64,000 nucleotides of DNA from Silvibacterium bohemicum. Its GTDB lineage: Bacteria > Acidobacteriota > Terriglobia > Terriglobales > Acidobacteriaceae. Shown one piece after another: positions 28,527 through 37,920 of the stretch. Position 1 is the first letter of the stretch. Each line of letters begins with the position of its first letter. The DNA is taken from contig NZ_LBHJ01000019.1 in the NCBI RefSeq assembly GCF_001006305.1, positions 429,832 through 493,831 of the forward strand, in the 5' to 3' direction. Below the pieces are notes generated by a model. The model did no database searches, was not told the DNA's origin, and saw only the letters and a list, made by a program, of their open reading frames with translations. The translations under genes and the position numbers were made by a program.

Positions 28527-28538
28527 GTATCGGGATAC
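28527..28538. promoter_or_regulatory. Palindrome, operator candidate
   Basis: GTATCGGGATAC has perfect 5-bp arms around a GG centre and directly follows the inverted repeat ending at 28525. Confidence 0.4.
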
Positions 28539-28762
28539 ATGAATGGAAGAGAAATCGTTCATATGAAGACGCTTAACTGATGTATCCGACAAGTCGCCGT
28601 GAATTGCTTTTGGACATTGCGTCATCGCTGCTACTTCTTACGTGCGCCGTACTGAGGAATCGTAAAACGGGCGCAAGCATCCGCAGGAACAAAAAACCGC
28701 GGGTAAATGCCATCGGGCCTGGTGGCAATGATTGACCAACAGACATTTATGGAGCGAGCGCA

Positions 28763-31700
28763 ATGAACTTGAAGTCGTATGGTGGAAGAGAAACGTGGAC
28801 GAAGGCGGCCTGGTTAAGGATATTCCGGCTGACTTTGCTCCTGTCCGTGGCTCTTGGAGCTGGGGGGAACGCGAGGGCCCAGTTCGATTCCGGAGCGGTG
28901 CTCGGCAACATCAAAGATCCATCCGGAGCGGCGCTCTCCTCGGCTAGCGTCGATCTCACCAGTGTGGCCACTAATGCCAGGGTCTCACGTCAGACAGACA
29001 TCACTGGTGGCTACGAGTTCGATAGCGTACAACCTGGGGAGTACACCATCACTGTCACCGCATCGGGATTCGAAGTATCGAAGACCGACGTCTTCAAGGT
29101 GAATGTCGGAGCGCGTCAGCGTGTCGACCTCACTCTGAAACTCGGAGCTATCAGCGATACCGTCACCGTCTCCGGAGCCGCCTCGCTTCTGGAAACCGAC
29201 ACCAGCGACCGCGGCCAGACCGTGCAGGGAACAGAGGCAGTTGCCCTTCCCCTGAACGGGCGCTCCTACGCCGATCTGGCCCAGCTAGTGCCAGGTGTTC
29301 GCCGCTCGCTGATTGCGACCGTCGCCTCCAACCCACCCCGCGATGCCTCATATAACGTCAATGGCCTCACTTCCATGGACAACAATTTCACCCTCGATGG
29401 CATTGACAACAACGCCTACCAGGAGGCGAACCAGGGCTATTCGAACGAAGCCGTCATCCCGTCACCGGACGCCCTTCAGGAATTCAAGGTTCAGACGGAC
29501 AACTATTCGGCGGAGTATGGCCGTGCCGGAGGAGCAATCATCAATGCCACCACCCGCAGCGGCACCAGTAGTTTTCATGGCGGGGCTTATGACTACCTTC
29601 GGAATACTGTGCTTAACGCCTTCGGTCCTTTTTATGGAACCGGTGTAAAGCCAACGTTGGTGCAAAACCAGTTCGGCGGAACCTTCGGCGGCCCGGTACT
29701 CAAGAACCGGCTCTTCTTCTTCGTCGACTATGAAGGTCTACGCAACGTGGCCCACGCACTTACCACCGCCACGCTGCCCACTCCCACCGAGCTGACCGGC
29801 CTGTTTACCTCCGATGGAACCGCTGGAGGCAAGCCGGTGCCCGTCAAGAATCCATACACCGGAGTGGTCTACAGCAACGGTCAGGTTCCGCTCAACGATC
29901 CCGACATCGATCCCGTTGCTTTGGAAACATTCAAGTATCTGCCCGCGCCCAATATTCCCGGCGCTGCATTGACCGCAGCCAACTTCCAATACCTGCCGGC
30001 CAGCACTACCACTGACAACAAGGGAGACGGACGAGCTGACTTCACCCTCAACTCTACTCAAAACGGATTCTTCCGTTACAGCCAGCGTGCGGTCACTTAT
30101 TTTCAACCGGCGCCATTCCCCGGAATTGCCGGCGGCAATAGCAACGGCACGCTGTTTGCGAATACCCGGCAACTCGCCGCAGGCTGGAACTGGACGATCA
30201 ATGCGAACTCTATCCTCGAGCTGCGCTTCGGTCAGACTTGGACAAAGAGCGGCAAGAGCCCGATCTTTCTCGGCGCACCCAACTTCTACACCGTGGCGGG
30301 AATCACCGGCGTGAACATCCCCACTGATCCCACGTACACCGGCGGACTCAACGCGCAGGCGGTCACCGGCTTCTCCGCGTTCGGCGAGCAGACCACCAAT
30401 CCGCAGTACAACTACCCCACTCAGACCAATCCGCGGGTCAACTACACCTGGGGACGGGGACGCCACAGTTTGAAGGTCGGTTATGAATTCGGCTTACTCA
30501 ACCAGGCTATCTCCGACTTCCATCCTAAGTACGGTGACGATATTTATGCCGGCGCATTCAGCTCAACCGCTGGATCGACATCTCAGGCTGCCAATCTAAC
30601 TGACTTCCTCTTCGGTGCGCGCAACAACTACTCGCTGAATGCCTTCAACGAAATCAACTACAAACGCTACTGGCACATGGGCTACATTCAGGATGACTGG
30701 AAGGCGCTTCCTAACCTTACTATCAACGCCGGCCTGCGTTACGAATTCGTCTCTCCGAACTATGAGGAACGCAACGAGCTGCTCAACTACGATCCTGTAA
30801 ATCAGCGGCTGCTGCACGCTGGCAACGGAACCGATGTCATCAGCACCACTCCCGGTCATATCTACACGCTGCATTATGTCGGCAGCGGCTCTCTCGCCGA
30901 TCGCGGGCTCGTCAATCCGGATTACAAAGATTTTGGACCGCGCCTCGGCTTCTCCTATCAACCTGTAGCTAAGACTGATGTGCGAGGCGGGTATGCCATC
31001 AGCTATGCCTATCTCTTCCGCTTTGGCGGTGAAGGCATGCTGGGCTACAACGGGCCGGACAATTACGACGCCACCATCAACCAGACACCCGGTCAGGGAC
31101 TTTGCGTCAACCAGGCCGGTTCCGTCCCGGCATCATTAACACTCGACCCCAGCACCTGCTTCCGCCGTACACAGGATGGATATGAGAACAGCTTCGACGG
31201 ACCGGTGAACTTCTCCACACTTAAGGCGCAGACCCGTTATCAGCTACGCGACTTTAAGACACCTTACGTGCAGGCCTATCATCTTTCCGTACAGCAGGAG
31301 CTGCCACTGAAGTTGACACTGGAGGTTGCATACGTCGGCGATCATGCCCTGCATGTGCCTGCTCTCGCTGACAGCAATCAAGCACGTACCTGCCTGCCCT
31401 CTGAGGTTCCAGCCTCTGCTCCAGGCCAGTGCGCTACTAATCTACAAGGCCGCAGACCGATTACGACCTTCACGGATATTCTTACTGAAACCAACCTCGG
31501 CTTCCTTGACTACAACTCGCTGCAGACCAAGCTGCAGCGCCGTTTCACGAATGGTATCTTCCTCATCAACTCGTTCACCTGGTCACACGGCATCAACAAC
31601 TCATCAGCAGATCTTGAAGCGCAAAACGGCGATGGCGCAGTCGTGAACATCTACAATCCGCAGGGAGATCGCGGGCCTTCGGGATATAACCAGCCGTTGA

Positions 31701-32311
31701 ACGACACCACTTCGGTGATCGCCGATATACCTTTCGGCCGTGGAAAACAGTTTGGATCGGCCGCGCCAGGTTGGCAGCAGCAGGTGTTAGGCGGGTGGGA
31801 ACTGACTGGCATCAACATCGTGACCAGCGGTGTGCCCATCGACCTCACTTACTCCGCCAGCACCAACCAGGTTGTATCCACTACCAGTTCGGCTTATTCC
31901 CTGCGCCCGAATCTGATCGGAACGCCTCGCGCTGTTTATGGCAAAAAGCTCACTAAGACCAATAGCTCGCTCAACGGCTTCTTCACGCAGTCCGGAGTAG
32001 CGGCCCCGGCAGGCTCGCAGCTCTTCGGCAACGCGGGACGCAACAATCTTCGCGGACCGGCCTTCGGCCAGTTCGATCTTGCGGCTCACAAGAAATTCAC
32101 GCTGCCCGACGAACGCTATAGCGCCGAGTTCCGCATCGAGGCCTTCAACGTCTTGAACGCTACAAACTACATCAGCCCGGGCTCCTCTATCGGCACCATT
32201 AACAGCAACACTGGCGCGCTGTCGCCAAGCGGCAGCTTCGGGCAGTTCACCGGCAGCACCAGCGTCTATCCGTCGCGACAGGTGCAGTTGGCTCTGCGGC
32301 TGTCGTTCTAA
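28763..32311 (+). CDS. Oar-like TonB-dependent receptor 2
   Basis: 1182 residues; GGAG precedes the ATG. A signal peptide ends near GNARAQ; a carboxypeptidase-regulatory-like domain follows (AVLGNIKDPSGAALSSASVDL), then the plug with VNGLTSMDNNFTLDGIDNN and EYGRAGGAIINATTRSGT, and an outer-membrane barrel ending QVQLALRLSF. It should import a large ligand using TonB energy. A hairpin at 32338-32361 separates it from a Tat-exported 2H-phosphoesterase-like gene, suggesting a ligand with a phosphoester or cyclic phosphodiester, but that is only an inference from position. The divergent regulator at 27073-28455 is the likely controller. Confidence 0.93.
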   Translation: MNLKSYGGRETWTKAAWLRIFRLTLLLSVALGAGGNARAQFDSGAVLGNIKDPSGAALSSASVDLTSVATNARVSRQTDITGGYEFDSVQPGEYTITVTASGFEVSKTDVFKVNVGARQRVDLTLKLGAISDTVTVSGAASLLETDTSDRGQTVQGTEAVALPLNGRSYADLAQLVPGVRRSLIATVASNPPRDASYNVNGLTSMDNNFTLDGIDNNAYQEANQGYSNEAVIPSPDALQEFKVQTDNYSAEYGRAGGAIINATTRSGTSSFHGGAYDYLRNTVLNAFGPFYGTGVKPTLVQNQFGGTFGGPVLKNRLFFFVDYEGLRNVAHALTTATLPTPTELTGLFTSDGTAGGKPVPVKNPYTGVVYSNGQVPLNDPDIDPVALETFKYLPAPNIPGAALTAANFQYLPASTTTDNKGDGRADFTLNSTQNGFFRYSQRAVTYFQPAPFPGIAGGNSNGTLFANTRQLAAGWNWTINANSILELRFGQTWTKSGKSPIFLGAPNFYTVAGITGVNIPTDPTYTGGLNAQAVTGFSAFGEQTTNPQYNYPTQTNPRVNYTWGRGRHSLKVGYEFGLLNQAISDFHPKYGDDIYAGAFSSTAGSTSQAANLTDFLFGARNNYSLNAFNEINYKRYWHMGYIQDDWKALPNLTINAGLRYEFVSPNYEERNELLNYDPVNQRLLHAGNGTDVISTTPGHIYTLHYVGSGSLADRGLVNPDYKDFGPRLGFSYQPVAKTDVRGGYAISYAYLFRFGGEGMLGYNGPDNYDATINQTPGQGLCVNQAGSVPASLTLDPSTCFRRTQDGYENSFDGPVNFSTLKAQTRYQLRDFKTPYVQAYHLSVQQELPLKLTLEVAYVGDHALHVPALADSNQARTCLPSEVPASAPGQCATNLQGRRPITTFTDILTETNLGFLDYNSLQTKLQRRFTNGIFLINSFTWSHGINNSSADLEAQNGDGAVVNIYNPQGDRGPSGYNQPLNDTTSVIADIPFGRGKQFGSAAPGWQQQVLGGWELTGINIVTSGVPIDLTYSASTNQVVSTTSSAYSLRPNLIGTPRAVYGKKLTKTNSSLNGFFTQSGVAAPAGSQLFGNAGRNNLRGPAFGQFDLAAHKKFTLPDERYSAEFRIEAFNVLNATNYISPGSSIGTINSNTGALSPSGSFGQFTGSTSVYPSRQVQLALRLSF

Positions 32312-32337
32312 ATCCTCAGAGACGCAAAGAGACAGGA

Positions 32338-32361
32338 GCGGCGCATATTCCCATGTGCCGC
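32338..32361 (+). terminator. Hairpin after TonB receptor 2
   Basis: GCGGCGCAT, a six-base loop and ATGTGCCGC form a 9-bp stem with one G-U pair, 26 bases after the receptor stop. There is no T-tract, so it may stabilise the receptor mRNA or attenuate rather than terminate. Confidence 0.5.
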
Positions 32362-32428
32362 CCTCCCTCTTCGCGCGTACACCTTCTGCGAATTCCCCAC
32401 CGCAAAACATTTGAAAGGATCACAACTC

Positions 32429-33250
32429 TTGTCGCTTCTAAACGATCGTTCCTCACGCCGGCAATTCCTCATTCAGACCTCGGCTCTGTCCGCTGCAGCC
32501 GTGCTGCCTTCCGCCCTCTTCGCGCACTCGGGCTCTGCGGACGCTCAGGGCAAAGTTCCACAGATTCCATCCCGGGATACACAACTCAAGTTTTCTCCTG
32601 ACGGTGCACGCCGAGCCTTCAAGGGCAATACCGTCATCTGCCACCTGCCAATGCAGTCCGCCATGCGCGATGCAATCGTGGAATTTCATGATGAGCTGGC
32701 GAGCTCATCTCTCCGCCCTAAGCTGGGACTCACGTCGACCGATAGCTATCATATGACCATCTTTCCGGGAGCAAATGACCAGGACCGCAATATCTCGGGA
32801 TGGCCCTCCTATGTACCGGCCAGTGCCACGATCGAGGAATGCAGCCGCATCGTCGGCGAGAAGATGGCCGGGGCACATCTCAATTGTGCACTCCCGCTGC
32901 GGGTGAGAGTCGATGAGTCCCTCACCGTCAATCATCCAACGGCCAGCACTCTACTTATGGTTCCAGTGGATGATGCCGAGAACACTAAGCTTCGTTCGCT
33001 CCGCGATCAACTCTCGAACCTATATGGCTTTCGCCTGAAGAATCATGCGCAGTACGGCTTTCACATCACCATGTCCTATCAGGTTCATCCCTTTACCGAG
33101 GAAGAACAAGCTACCTATCGCGCCATGCTGAAGCTCCATACCCAGCGCATAATTGAAGCTAAACCGGTACTCGAGCTGGGCATCCCCGAGTACTGCACGT
33201 TCCCCGATATGTTCCGCTTTGAGCCGCAAAAACTGCTTGTCTGCTCGTAG
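32429..33250 (+). CDS. Tat-exported 2H-phosphoesterase-like protein (DUF1868-like)
   Basis: 273 residues from TTG 32429, which has AAAGGA nine bases upstream; a TTG at 32411 overlaps that site. SSRRQFLIQTSALSAAAVLPSA is a twin-arginine signal. The mature part has two H-x-T/S-type motifs, YHMTIF and FHITMSY, the mark of the 2H phosphoesterase superfamily, and the rest of the pattern resembles DUF1868. Members hydrolyse or ligate 2',3'-cyclic phosphodiesters and related bonds. Tat export places it in the periplasm as a folded enzyme, behind TonB receptor 2, with which it may share a transcript. The true substrate is unknown. Confidence 0.82.
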   Translation: MSLLNDRSSRRQFLIQTSALSAAAVLPSALFAHSGSADAQGKVPQIPSRDTQLKFSPDGARRAFKGNTVICHLPMQSAMRDAIVEFHDELASSSLRPKLGLTSTDSYHMTIFPGANDQDRNISGWPSYVPASATIEECSRIVGEKMAGAHLNCALPLRVRVDESLTVNHPTASTLLMVPVDDAENTKLRSLRDQLSNLYGFRLKNHAQYGFHITMSYQVHPFTEEEQATYRAMLKLHTQRIIEAKPVLELGIPEYCTFPDMFRFEPQKLLVCS

Positions 33251-33386
33251 GCAAACGAGAAACACCGCCTCCTGACTCTCAAACTGGCTATACGAAGTTG
33301 ACGAAAAAGATGAATCCGTCCCGGTGCCAAACCCGGAATCAACGCGGGCAGCCGCCGTCGGCATGCCACGTGTAGTGTCAACTTGA

Positions 33387-33415
33387 TTGACTGTCGCAAT
33401 CTCGGACTGTACAGT
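33387..33415 (+). promoter_or_regulatory. Promoter of the toxin-antitoxin operon
   Basis: TTGACT (33387-33392), a 17-base spacer and TACAGT (33410-33415) match a sigma70-type promoter in 5 and 4 of 6 positions. The -10 element overlaps the palindrome at 33406-33415. Confidence 0.5.
33406..33415. promoter_or_regulatory. TGTACA-core operator of the antitoxin
   Basis: ACTGTACAGT is a perfect 10-bp palindrome with the TGTACA core that YefM-type antitoxins recognise in the E. coli yefM-yoeB operator. It lies 24 bases upstream of the antitoxin ATG and overlaps the -10 box, the expected place for autorepression. Confidence 0.65.
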
Positions 33416-33439
33416 TCAGGGTAAGGAAGTGGAGAGTTT

Positions 33440-33742
33440 ATGGGCACCCCGGTAACCGATAAGGCCGGCAGTATCGTAGTTTCCGCATTGAACGCGCGCG
33501 TAAATTTCGGGAAACTGCTTGATCGCGTGGATCATGAGCGCCGTTCGCTTGTCATTGAAAAGCGTGGAACACCGAAAGCTGTGCTTCTCAGCATTCGTGA
33601 TTACGTCAAACTGGCGGCCCCGGAGCTCGAGGTATTACGCATCCTCGGGGAGGATGCGCAGCGCAACGGAACCGACACCCTTACTTCCCGGCAAATTGAA
33701 CAAGTCATCAAGGCGACCAGGGCGCAAAAGAAGAAGCGCTAA
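33440..33742 (+). CDS. Phd/YefM-family antitoxin
   Basis: 100 residues; GGAGAG precedes the ATG. The N-terminal fold is that of Phd/YefM: VVSALNARVNFGKLLDRVD, then RSLVIEKRGTPKAVLLSIRDY. The Lys/Arg-rich C-terminal tail would be the toxin-binding part. It binds its own promoter and neutralises the PIN toxin encoded next. Its stop and the toxin start overlap (TAATG), so translation is coupled. The upstream palindrome with a TGTACA core supports a YefM-like DNA specificity even though the toxin is a PIN nuclease and not a YoeB-type RNase. Confidence 0.93.
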   Translation: MGTPVTDKAGSIVVSALNARVNFGKLLDRVDHERRSLVIEKRGTPKAVLLSIRDYVKLAAPELEVLRILGEDAQRNGTDTLTSRQIEQVIKATRAQKKKR

Positions 33743-34164
33743 TGCTTCCGCTTCGCCTTGTCATTGATACCAATGTGCTGGTTTCCGCTGCGCTCAAGCC
33801 AGAAAGCCTCCAGCGCACGACCCTAATTCTCGCCACCACCAAGCCCGCCCGACTGTATGTGTCACAAACTATATTGGATGAATACGCGGACGTGCTCTCA
33901 CGCCCAGAGTTGCGCATCCGTAAAGGACTTCGTCAGCAACTGCTGCAGCTCATCAAGAACAACGGATATATCGTCGCCCCGTCGCGTCGCATAGATATAT
34001 GTGGCGACCCGGACGATAATGTATTTCTGGAGTGCGCGGATAAGGCCGGCGTTGATTATCTCATCACTGGCAATCAAAAGCATTTTCCGAAGTATTGGAA
34101 GAAGACCAAGATCATTACGTCGCGTGAATTTATTGCTCTCGCTGCTCCACACTTGCAGATCTAA
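33742..34164 (+). CDS. PIN-domain toxin (putative RNase)
   Basis: 140 residues overlapping the antitoxin stop by one base. The acidic residues of a PIN nuclease are visible: LVIDTNVLVSAAL at the N-terminus, a central SQTILDEYADVL with Glu, and CGDPDDNVFLECADKAGVDYLITGN near the C-terminus. It belongs to the group annotated as putative toxin-antitoxin system toxin component, PIN family. It would cleave RNA in the cytoplasm when not held by the antitoxin. Intact length and motifs suggest an active pair. Confidence 0.93.
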   Translation: MLPLRLVIDTNVLVSAALKPESLQRTTLILATTKPARLYVSQTILDEYADVLSRPELRIRKGLRQQLLQLIKNNGYIVAPSRRIDICGDPDDNVFLECADKAGVDYLITGNQKHFPKYWKKTKIITSREFIALAAPHLQI

Positions 34165-34657
34165 TTGCCAGGATTCTGTTTGCAGATAAGTGCTTCTTGG
34201 GAAATGCAGTAGCAGCCGGAATAAACCTTGTACCCCCCGGATCATCGCTACTCTGTTTCATTATTGGGCATTGGCACGCAGCGTTCGGCCCGGCATTATC
34301 AAGATCGCATCGGTAGTTAGCGACGGGCCTGAAAGAGTTGAGCTCGCGTGTGACACTGCCATCTTTCCTCAATCGATAGCGTGTTCAGTACCGCGATCAG
34401 CGGTCAAGTGTAAAACTGTCCAAATCTCAGGGTCAACTGCACTGGTGTGGGGCTACCTTCGAGCAGCGGCACGAAGAAGGGAATGGCTCTCGACTGTGAC
34501 GGTCGTATAGACTCGCGGTCGCGCCGCCTGCGAACGGAGAGTGATACCGAAAGAGCTCTCGTCACGAAGACTCTGCCGATCCTCGCTGAGACAGAGCAAA
34601 GCTCAATCATGATCGCGGATATGGCAGGCTCAGGGAGAATTCTCTGCCAAACAGGTG
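34165..34657. other. Intergenic region without recognised gene
   Basis: 493 bases between the toxin gene and the chemotaxis receptor gene. Frames here are short and discordant. A stretch near 34405-34445 looks to the eye like insertion-sequence ends, but no inverted pair or transposase remnant was found. Nothing else is seen. Confidence 0.4.
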
Positions 34658-36166
34658 CTATATGCGAGCGGGATCGATCCGGCTTCCAGTGAATGTTCTC
34701 GAGTTCCGGACACCCTGACCTGTTTCGACAGATTCGCCCGCACCGTTTACGATCTGACCAAGATCTCCTGCAAGGTGCTGAAGTTGTTGCGACTGTGCAT
34801 TGAGCTCTTCCGCACCGGCGGCGCTCTCTTCGGCTGTCGCAGCACTTTTTTGTGTAGCCTGCTCCATTTTGTGAAGCGATCGGACGACTTGCTGGATTGC
34901 CTGGTTCTGTTCCCGGCTGTGGGCGACAATCCCATCCATCAGTGGTTTGATCTTCGCGAAGGCGTCACGCGCGTTGCTTCCTGAGTCGGCCAGCGACGCA
35001 ATCTTTGTGCGTCCAGCAGCGGAATTCGCCAACGACCGTTCCACTAGAGTCGATATCTCTTCCGAAGCTGCGGAACACCGCTGTGCCAGGCTTCTCACTT
35101 CATCCGCGACTACAGAAAAGCCGGCGCCGGCTGCGCCCGCGCGTGCCGCTTCCACGGAAGCGTTCAATGCAAGGATGTTAGTTTGGAAGGCGATCTGAGT
35201 AATGACCTGTAGCGTTTTCGCGATCTGACTGCTCGAGTCTCCGATTGCACCCATCGCCTCTACGCAATCCTGCATTGAGCGCTCGACATGCTCGTTGCCC
35301 TTCACAGCCTCAATGACAAGGTCTGCAGCCTTCTGAGCACTTTCAGAACTTCGCGATGCCATGGAGTCGATTTCGACCGCCGCGGCCGAGGTCTCCTCAA
35401 TCGTCGCGGCCTGTTCGGCGCATTCCTTGGCCAGGTTCTGACTTGCCGAAGCCACCTGCTCGGCCGCGCTCAACACCTGATGCGAGCCGTCATTCAGATT
35501 GTCGGTTATGAAGCGTAGACCTTGGTTGATCCCGCGAACGATTACATAGGCCAACAGTATCGAAATTCCCAGACCACCTGCCAGGATCAGCAGGTTATGA
35601 AGTATCGACGCTTTCAGTCGATCGACGACCGACAAACTTGAATCAGTGCTCAAGGTTCCGCAGAGATCCTGAACCTTGCCCGCGTCAGCCACGAGTACGG
35701 CGCCCTTCGCGGCCCAGTCCTTCACCTGAGCATCGTAGACATCTCCCTGACGTGTTCCGGTCTGCACCATCTTTAGCGTCGCCGCGAGGCTCGCACCATA
35801 AGTGTCTAAATCCTCACCGAGCTTTTCTACCGCAGGACGCAGTTCGGCGAGCTCAGAGTTTTTATCCGTCAGCACCAGGAGCGATTTCTGCTGCGCTTCA
35901 GCCTTGTGGTAGCGCTCCCAACCCTTATCGAGCGATCCCGGTTTTTGGATTGTCACGAAGTAGATGAAGAAGATTCTCGCGTTCAGGATTTGCCGCTCGA
36001 AATCTTCCGACATTTTCTCGGCAGGAACATAAATTTTGAGACGAGCTTCTTCACTCTCCTGGACGGAGTGCATGGTGTAGATCGACAGCGCCGATAGAAA
36101 AGCCATGCACGCAAGCCCGAGGCCGAATCCAGCAGCTACGCGCGACGAGATGGACCAGTTCTTCAT
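34658..36166 (-). CDS. Methyl-accepting chemotaxis protein
   Basis: 502 residues from ATG 36166; the upstream frame to 36223 adds an unlikely leader. Helix 1 (about 12-32, VAAGFGLGLACMAFLSALSI) and helix 2 (about 195-215, LLILAGGLGISILLAYVIV) bracket a helical periplasmic sensor of four-helix-bundle type. The cytoplasmic signalling tip has IAFQTNILALNASVEAARAGAAGAGFSVVADEVRSLA. A HAMP segment between helix 2 and the coiled coil is short or poorly recognisable. It binds a small ligand and controls a CheA kinase encoded elsewhere; no che genes are nearby. No C-terminal receptor pentapeptide is seen. Confidence 0.92.
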   Translation of the reverse strand: MKNWSISSRVAAGFGLGLACMAFLSALSIYTMHSVQESEEARLKIYVPAEKMSEDFERQILNARIFFIYFVTIQKPGSLDKGWERYHKAEAQQKSLLVLTDKNSELAELRPAVEKLGEDLDTYGASLAATLKMVQTGTRQGDVYDAQVKDWAAKGAVLVADAGKVQDLCGTLSTDSSLSVVDRLKASILHNLLILAGGLGISILLAYVIVRGINQGLRFITDNLNDGSHQVLSAAEQVASASQNLAKECAEQAATIEETSAAAVEIDSMASRSSESAQKAADLVIEAVKGNEHVERSMQDCVEAMGAIGDSSSQIAKTLQVITQIAFQTNILALNASVEAARAGAAGAGFSVVADEVRSLAQRCSAASEEISTLVERSLANSAAGRTKIASLADSGSNARDAFAKIKPLMDGIVAHSREQNQAIQQVVRSLHKMEQATQKSAATAEESAAGAEELNAQSQQLQHLAGDLGQIVNGAGESVETGQGVRNSRTFTGSRIDPARI

Positions 36167-36342
36167 CCCACATCTATCGGCACCTACTCTGGTCTCGTTC
36201 AATGCGAGAACGGCCGCGATCACCGATTGCGACGAAGCGCCGGCTCAATTCAACATGTATTTTTCTGGATGGGCTGGGCTTCGCATGGTACTCGAGATCC
36301 GGGTAATTCAAAATCTATGTTTTAACCCAAATTCGGGATACG

Positions 36343-37767
36343 TCAGTGTCCGGAAGGCAGGCCGATTCGCTCGAGAACAACAGTCGGTGTCGAGGCGTTG
36401 GCCGCCACGTTGCCGGCGCCTAGCAGCAATTCAAATGGCTGCAGGTTTCCGTCCGCCGTTCTGGCTCGCTGCAGTGTAGGCATCATCGATGTCGGATCCA
36501 GCAGAAATGTGGCGGCTGCTTCCGTTCCCGCGGTATTCAGGCCAGCCACGATCAGCACATGGCCTGTATTGGTAAGATTCGGCAGGTAAGCAATGATTCC
36601 GTAGGTCTGCTCTTCCTGTCCCTTGGTAGTGTAGAGCGCGGCTTCGCCACGCCGCGGATACAGGTTTACAAATCCCGATGGCTTATCTGGGTCGGGATCG
36701 AACCGAAACCGGAAGTGCAGCTGAGGGCGAAAAAGTTCGATCCAGGGATTCGCCTCGTCGGACCCAATGAGAATCGCATTGCCCGCACGCAGATCGTCCA
36801 TGCGTAAATCATGCGCATAACGGACCATCGTCCGCTCGGGAATGACTTCCTTCAGTTCTGCCAGATGAACTGCGAAGCCGAGGTCGACCACGCTGGTGAA
36901 GCGGCGGCCCCCCAACTTGAGAATCTCCTTCGTATCGGACTCGGCGTCAGTCTTCACCGGTGTCCGATAGGTTCCGTTCACGTATTCGGTGAGCGGAACC
37001 GGGCGCGGAATCAATCGCTGCATAATGACAAGACCATCGTCGGAGGGCACGATGAAGGTGTCTTGATTCCTGCTGAAGAGTTGACTCCAGAGGACGTGCG
37101 ACAACATCTCCTGCCGGGACTCCATCAATCTGGAGTGCTTCAGAAGCGTGATGCCGGCCCCGATGAGAAGACCCGCCAGAAGCGCAACGATCATGCCCAG
37201 GCTGATGCGAAAGTGTCCGTCAGCGTGATGGGAGCTGCCCAGGACAGGGGCTGAGACAATCTCGAGCTTCTCGGGTGCTATCGATTTCGTTGTCTCGGAT
37301 TCCTGAGCTTCGATTTCTTCCGAAACTGCACTTTCATCGATTCGAGGTGAAGGCGGAACAACGTCAGAGAAAATCGGTGTGTATCCGCCGCGAGGTATCT
37401 CAAGCCGTAGAGTCTCCTCACGCCCCTCGGTCGCGAAGTACTCCTCGATACGCTTGCGCAGTTTCCGCGCATAGCTGCGTACGATGTTGTCGTCGTTAGG
37501 GTCATAATCTTCCGCCCTTCCGAAGACAGTTACCCCGATCCGTTGTTCTGTGATGTCCTCTGTACGGCCTCGAATACAGCAGCCAACGATGTAGAGAAGG
37601 AAGTCCGAGAGCAGGCCCGAGCGCCCCAGCGATCCACTTGCTGCGATGCGCAATGCAAGCTGCCATCGCACGTCGTCAGTATTGATAGGCATTTCCGCGC
37701 CTAGCACGCCGTCCAGGCGGGACACGAAGCCCGGCGCAGCCTTCGTCGATGGCTCCAGGGTTTGCAT
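36343..37767 (-). CDS. Membrane-anchored winged-helix-type regulator (paralogue of 27073-28455)
   Basis: 474 residues from ATG 37767; a longer frame starts at 37854 but its first 29 residues are unlike the paralogue. Domain order as in the paralogue: DNA-binding part (LLSDFLLYIVGCCIRGR..., DNIVRSYARKLRKRIEEYF, LEIPRGGYTPIF), one membrane helix near 190-210 (GMIVALLAGLLIGAGITLL), and a periplasmic part with GNAILIGSDEANPWIELF and HVLIVAGLNTAGTEAAATF. The strong similarity over the periplasmic half suggests related ligands. It is divergent from TonB receptor 3 and likely controls the long enzyme locus behind it, perhaps through the 20-bp palindrome at 37921. Confidence 0.82.
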   Translation of the reverse strand: MQTLEPSTKAAPGFVSRLDGVLGAEMPINTDDVRWQLALRIAASGSLGRSGLLSDFLLYIVGCCIRGRTEDITEQRIGVTVFGRAEDYDPNDDNIVRSYARKLRKRIEEYFATEGREETLRLEIPRGGYTPIFSDVVPPSPRIDESAVSEEIEAQESETTKSIAPEKLEIVSAPVLGSSHHADGHFRISLGMIVALLAGLLIGAGITLLKHSRLMESRQEMLSHVLWSQLFSRNQDTFIVPSDDGLVIMQRLIPRPVPLTEYVNGTYRTPVKTDAESDTKEILKLGGRRFTSVVDLGFAVHLAELKEVIPERTMVRYAHDLRMDDLRAGNAILIGSDEANPWIELFRPQLHFRFRFDPDPDKPSGFVNLYPRRGEAALYTTKGQEEQTYGIIAYLPNLTNTGHVLIVAGLNTAGTEAAATFLLDPTSMMPTLQRARTADGNLQPFELLLGAGNVAANASTPTVVLERIGLPSGH

Positions 37768-37850
37768 GGTATGCGAACTTTCTTCGTTGGAATCGAGTCT
37801 AAAGCGATTCGATGAACGCTTTGTAAATCCGAGTGTCTCGCTGCATTCGT

Positions 37851-37860
37851 ACACATGTGT
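37851..37860. promoter_or_regulatory. Palindrome, operator candidate
   Basis: ACACATGTGT is a perfect 10-bp palindrome about 84 bases upstream of the regulator start. Confidence 0.35.
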
Positions 37861-37920
37861 TCATTCGTCCGGATGAAACGCACCCTGTGATGATTTTGCG
37901 AAAGATATAGGCGTTCCACC

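Larger units (their letters stand above)
28456..28762. other. Divergent control region of regulator and receptor 2
   Basis: 307 bases with no gene. It contains an 8-bp inverted repeat (28487-28525) and a 12-bp palindrome (28527-28538) about 35-80 bases from the regulator start, listed separately. Confidence 0.6.

Noticed and set aside
34165..34657. Possible insertion-sequence remnant
   Set aside because: Only a vague resemblance to IS ends; no paired inverted repeats, target duplication or transposase fragment.
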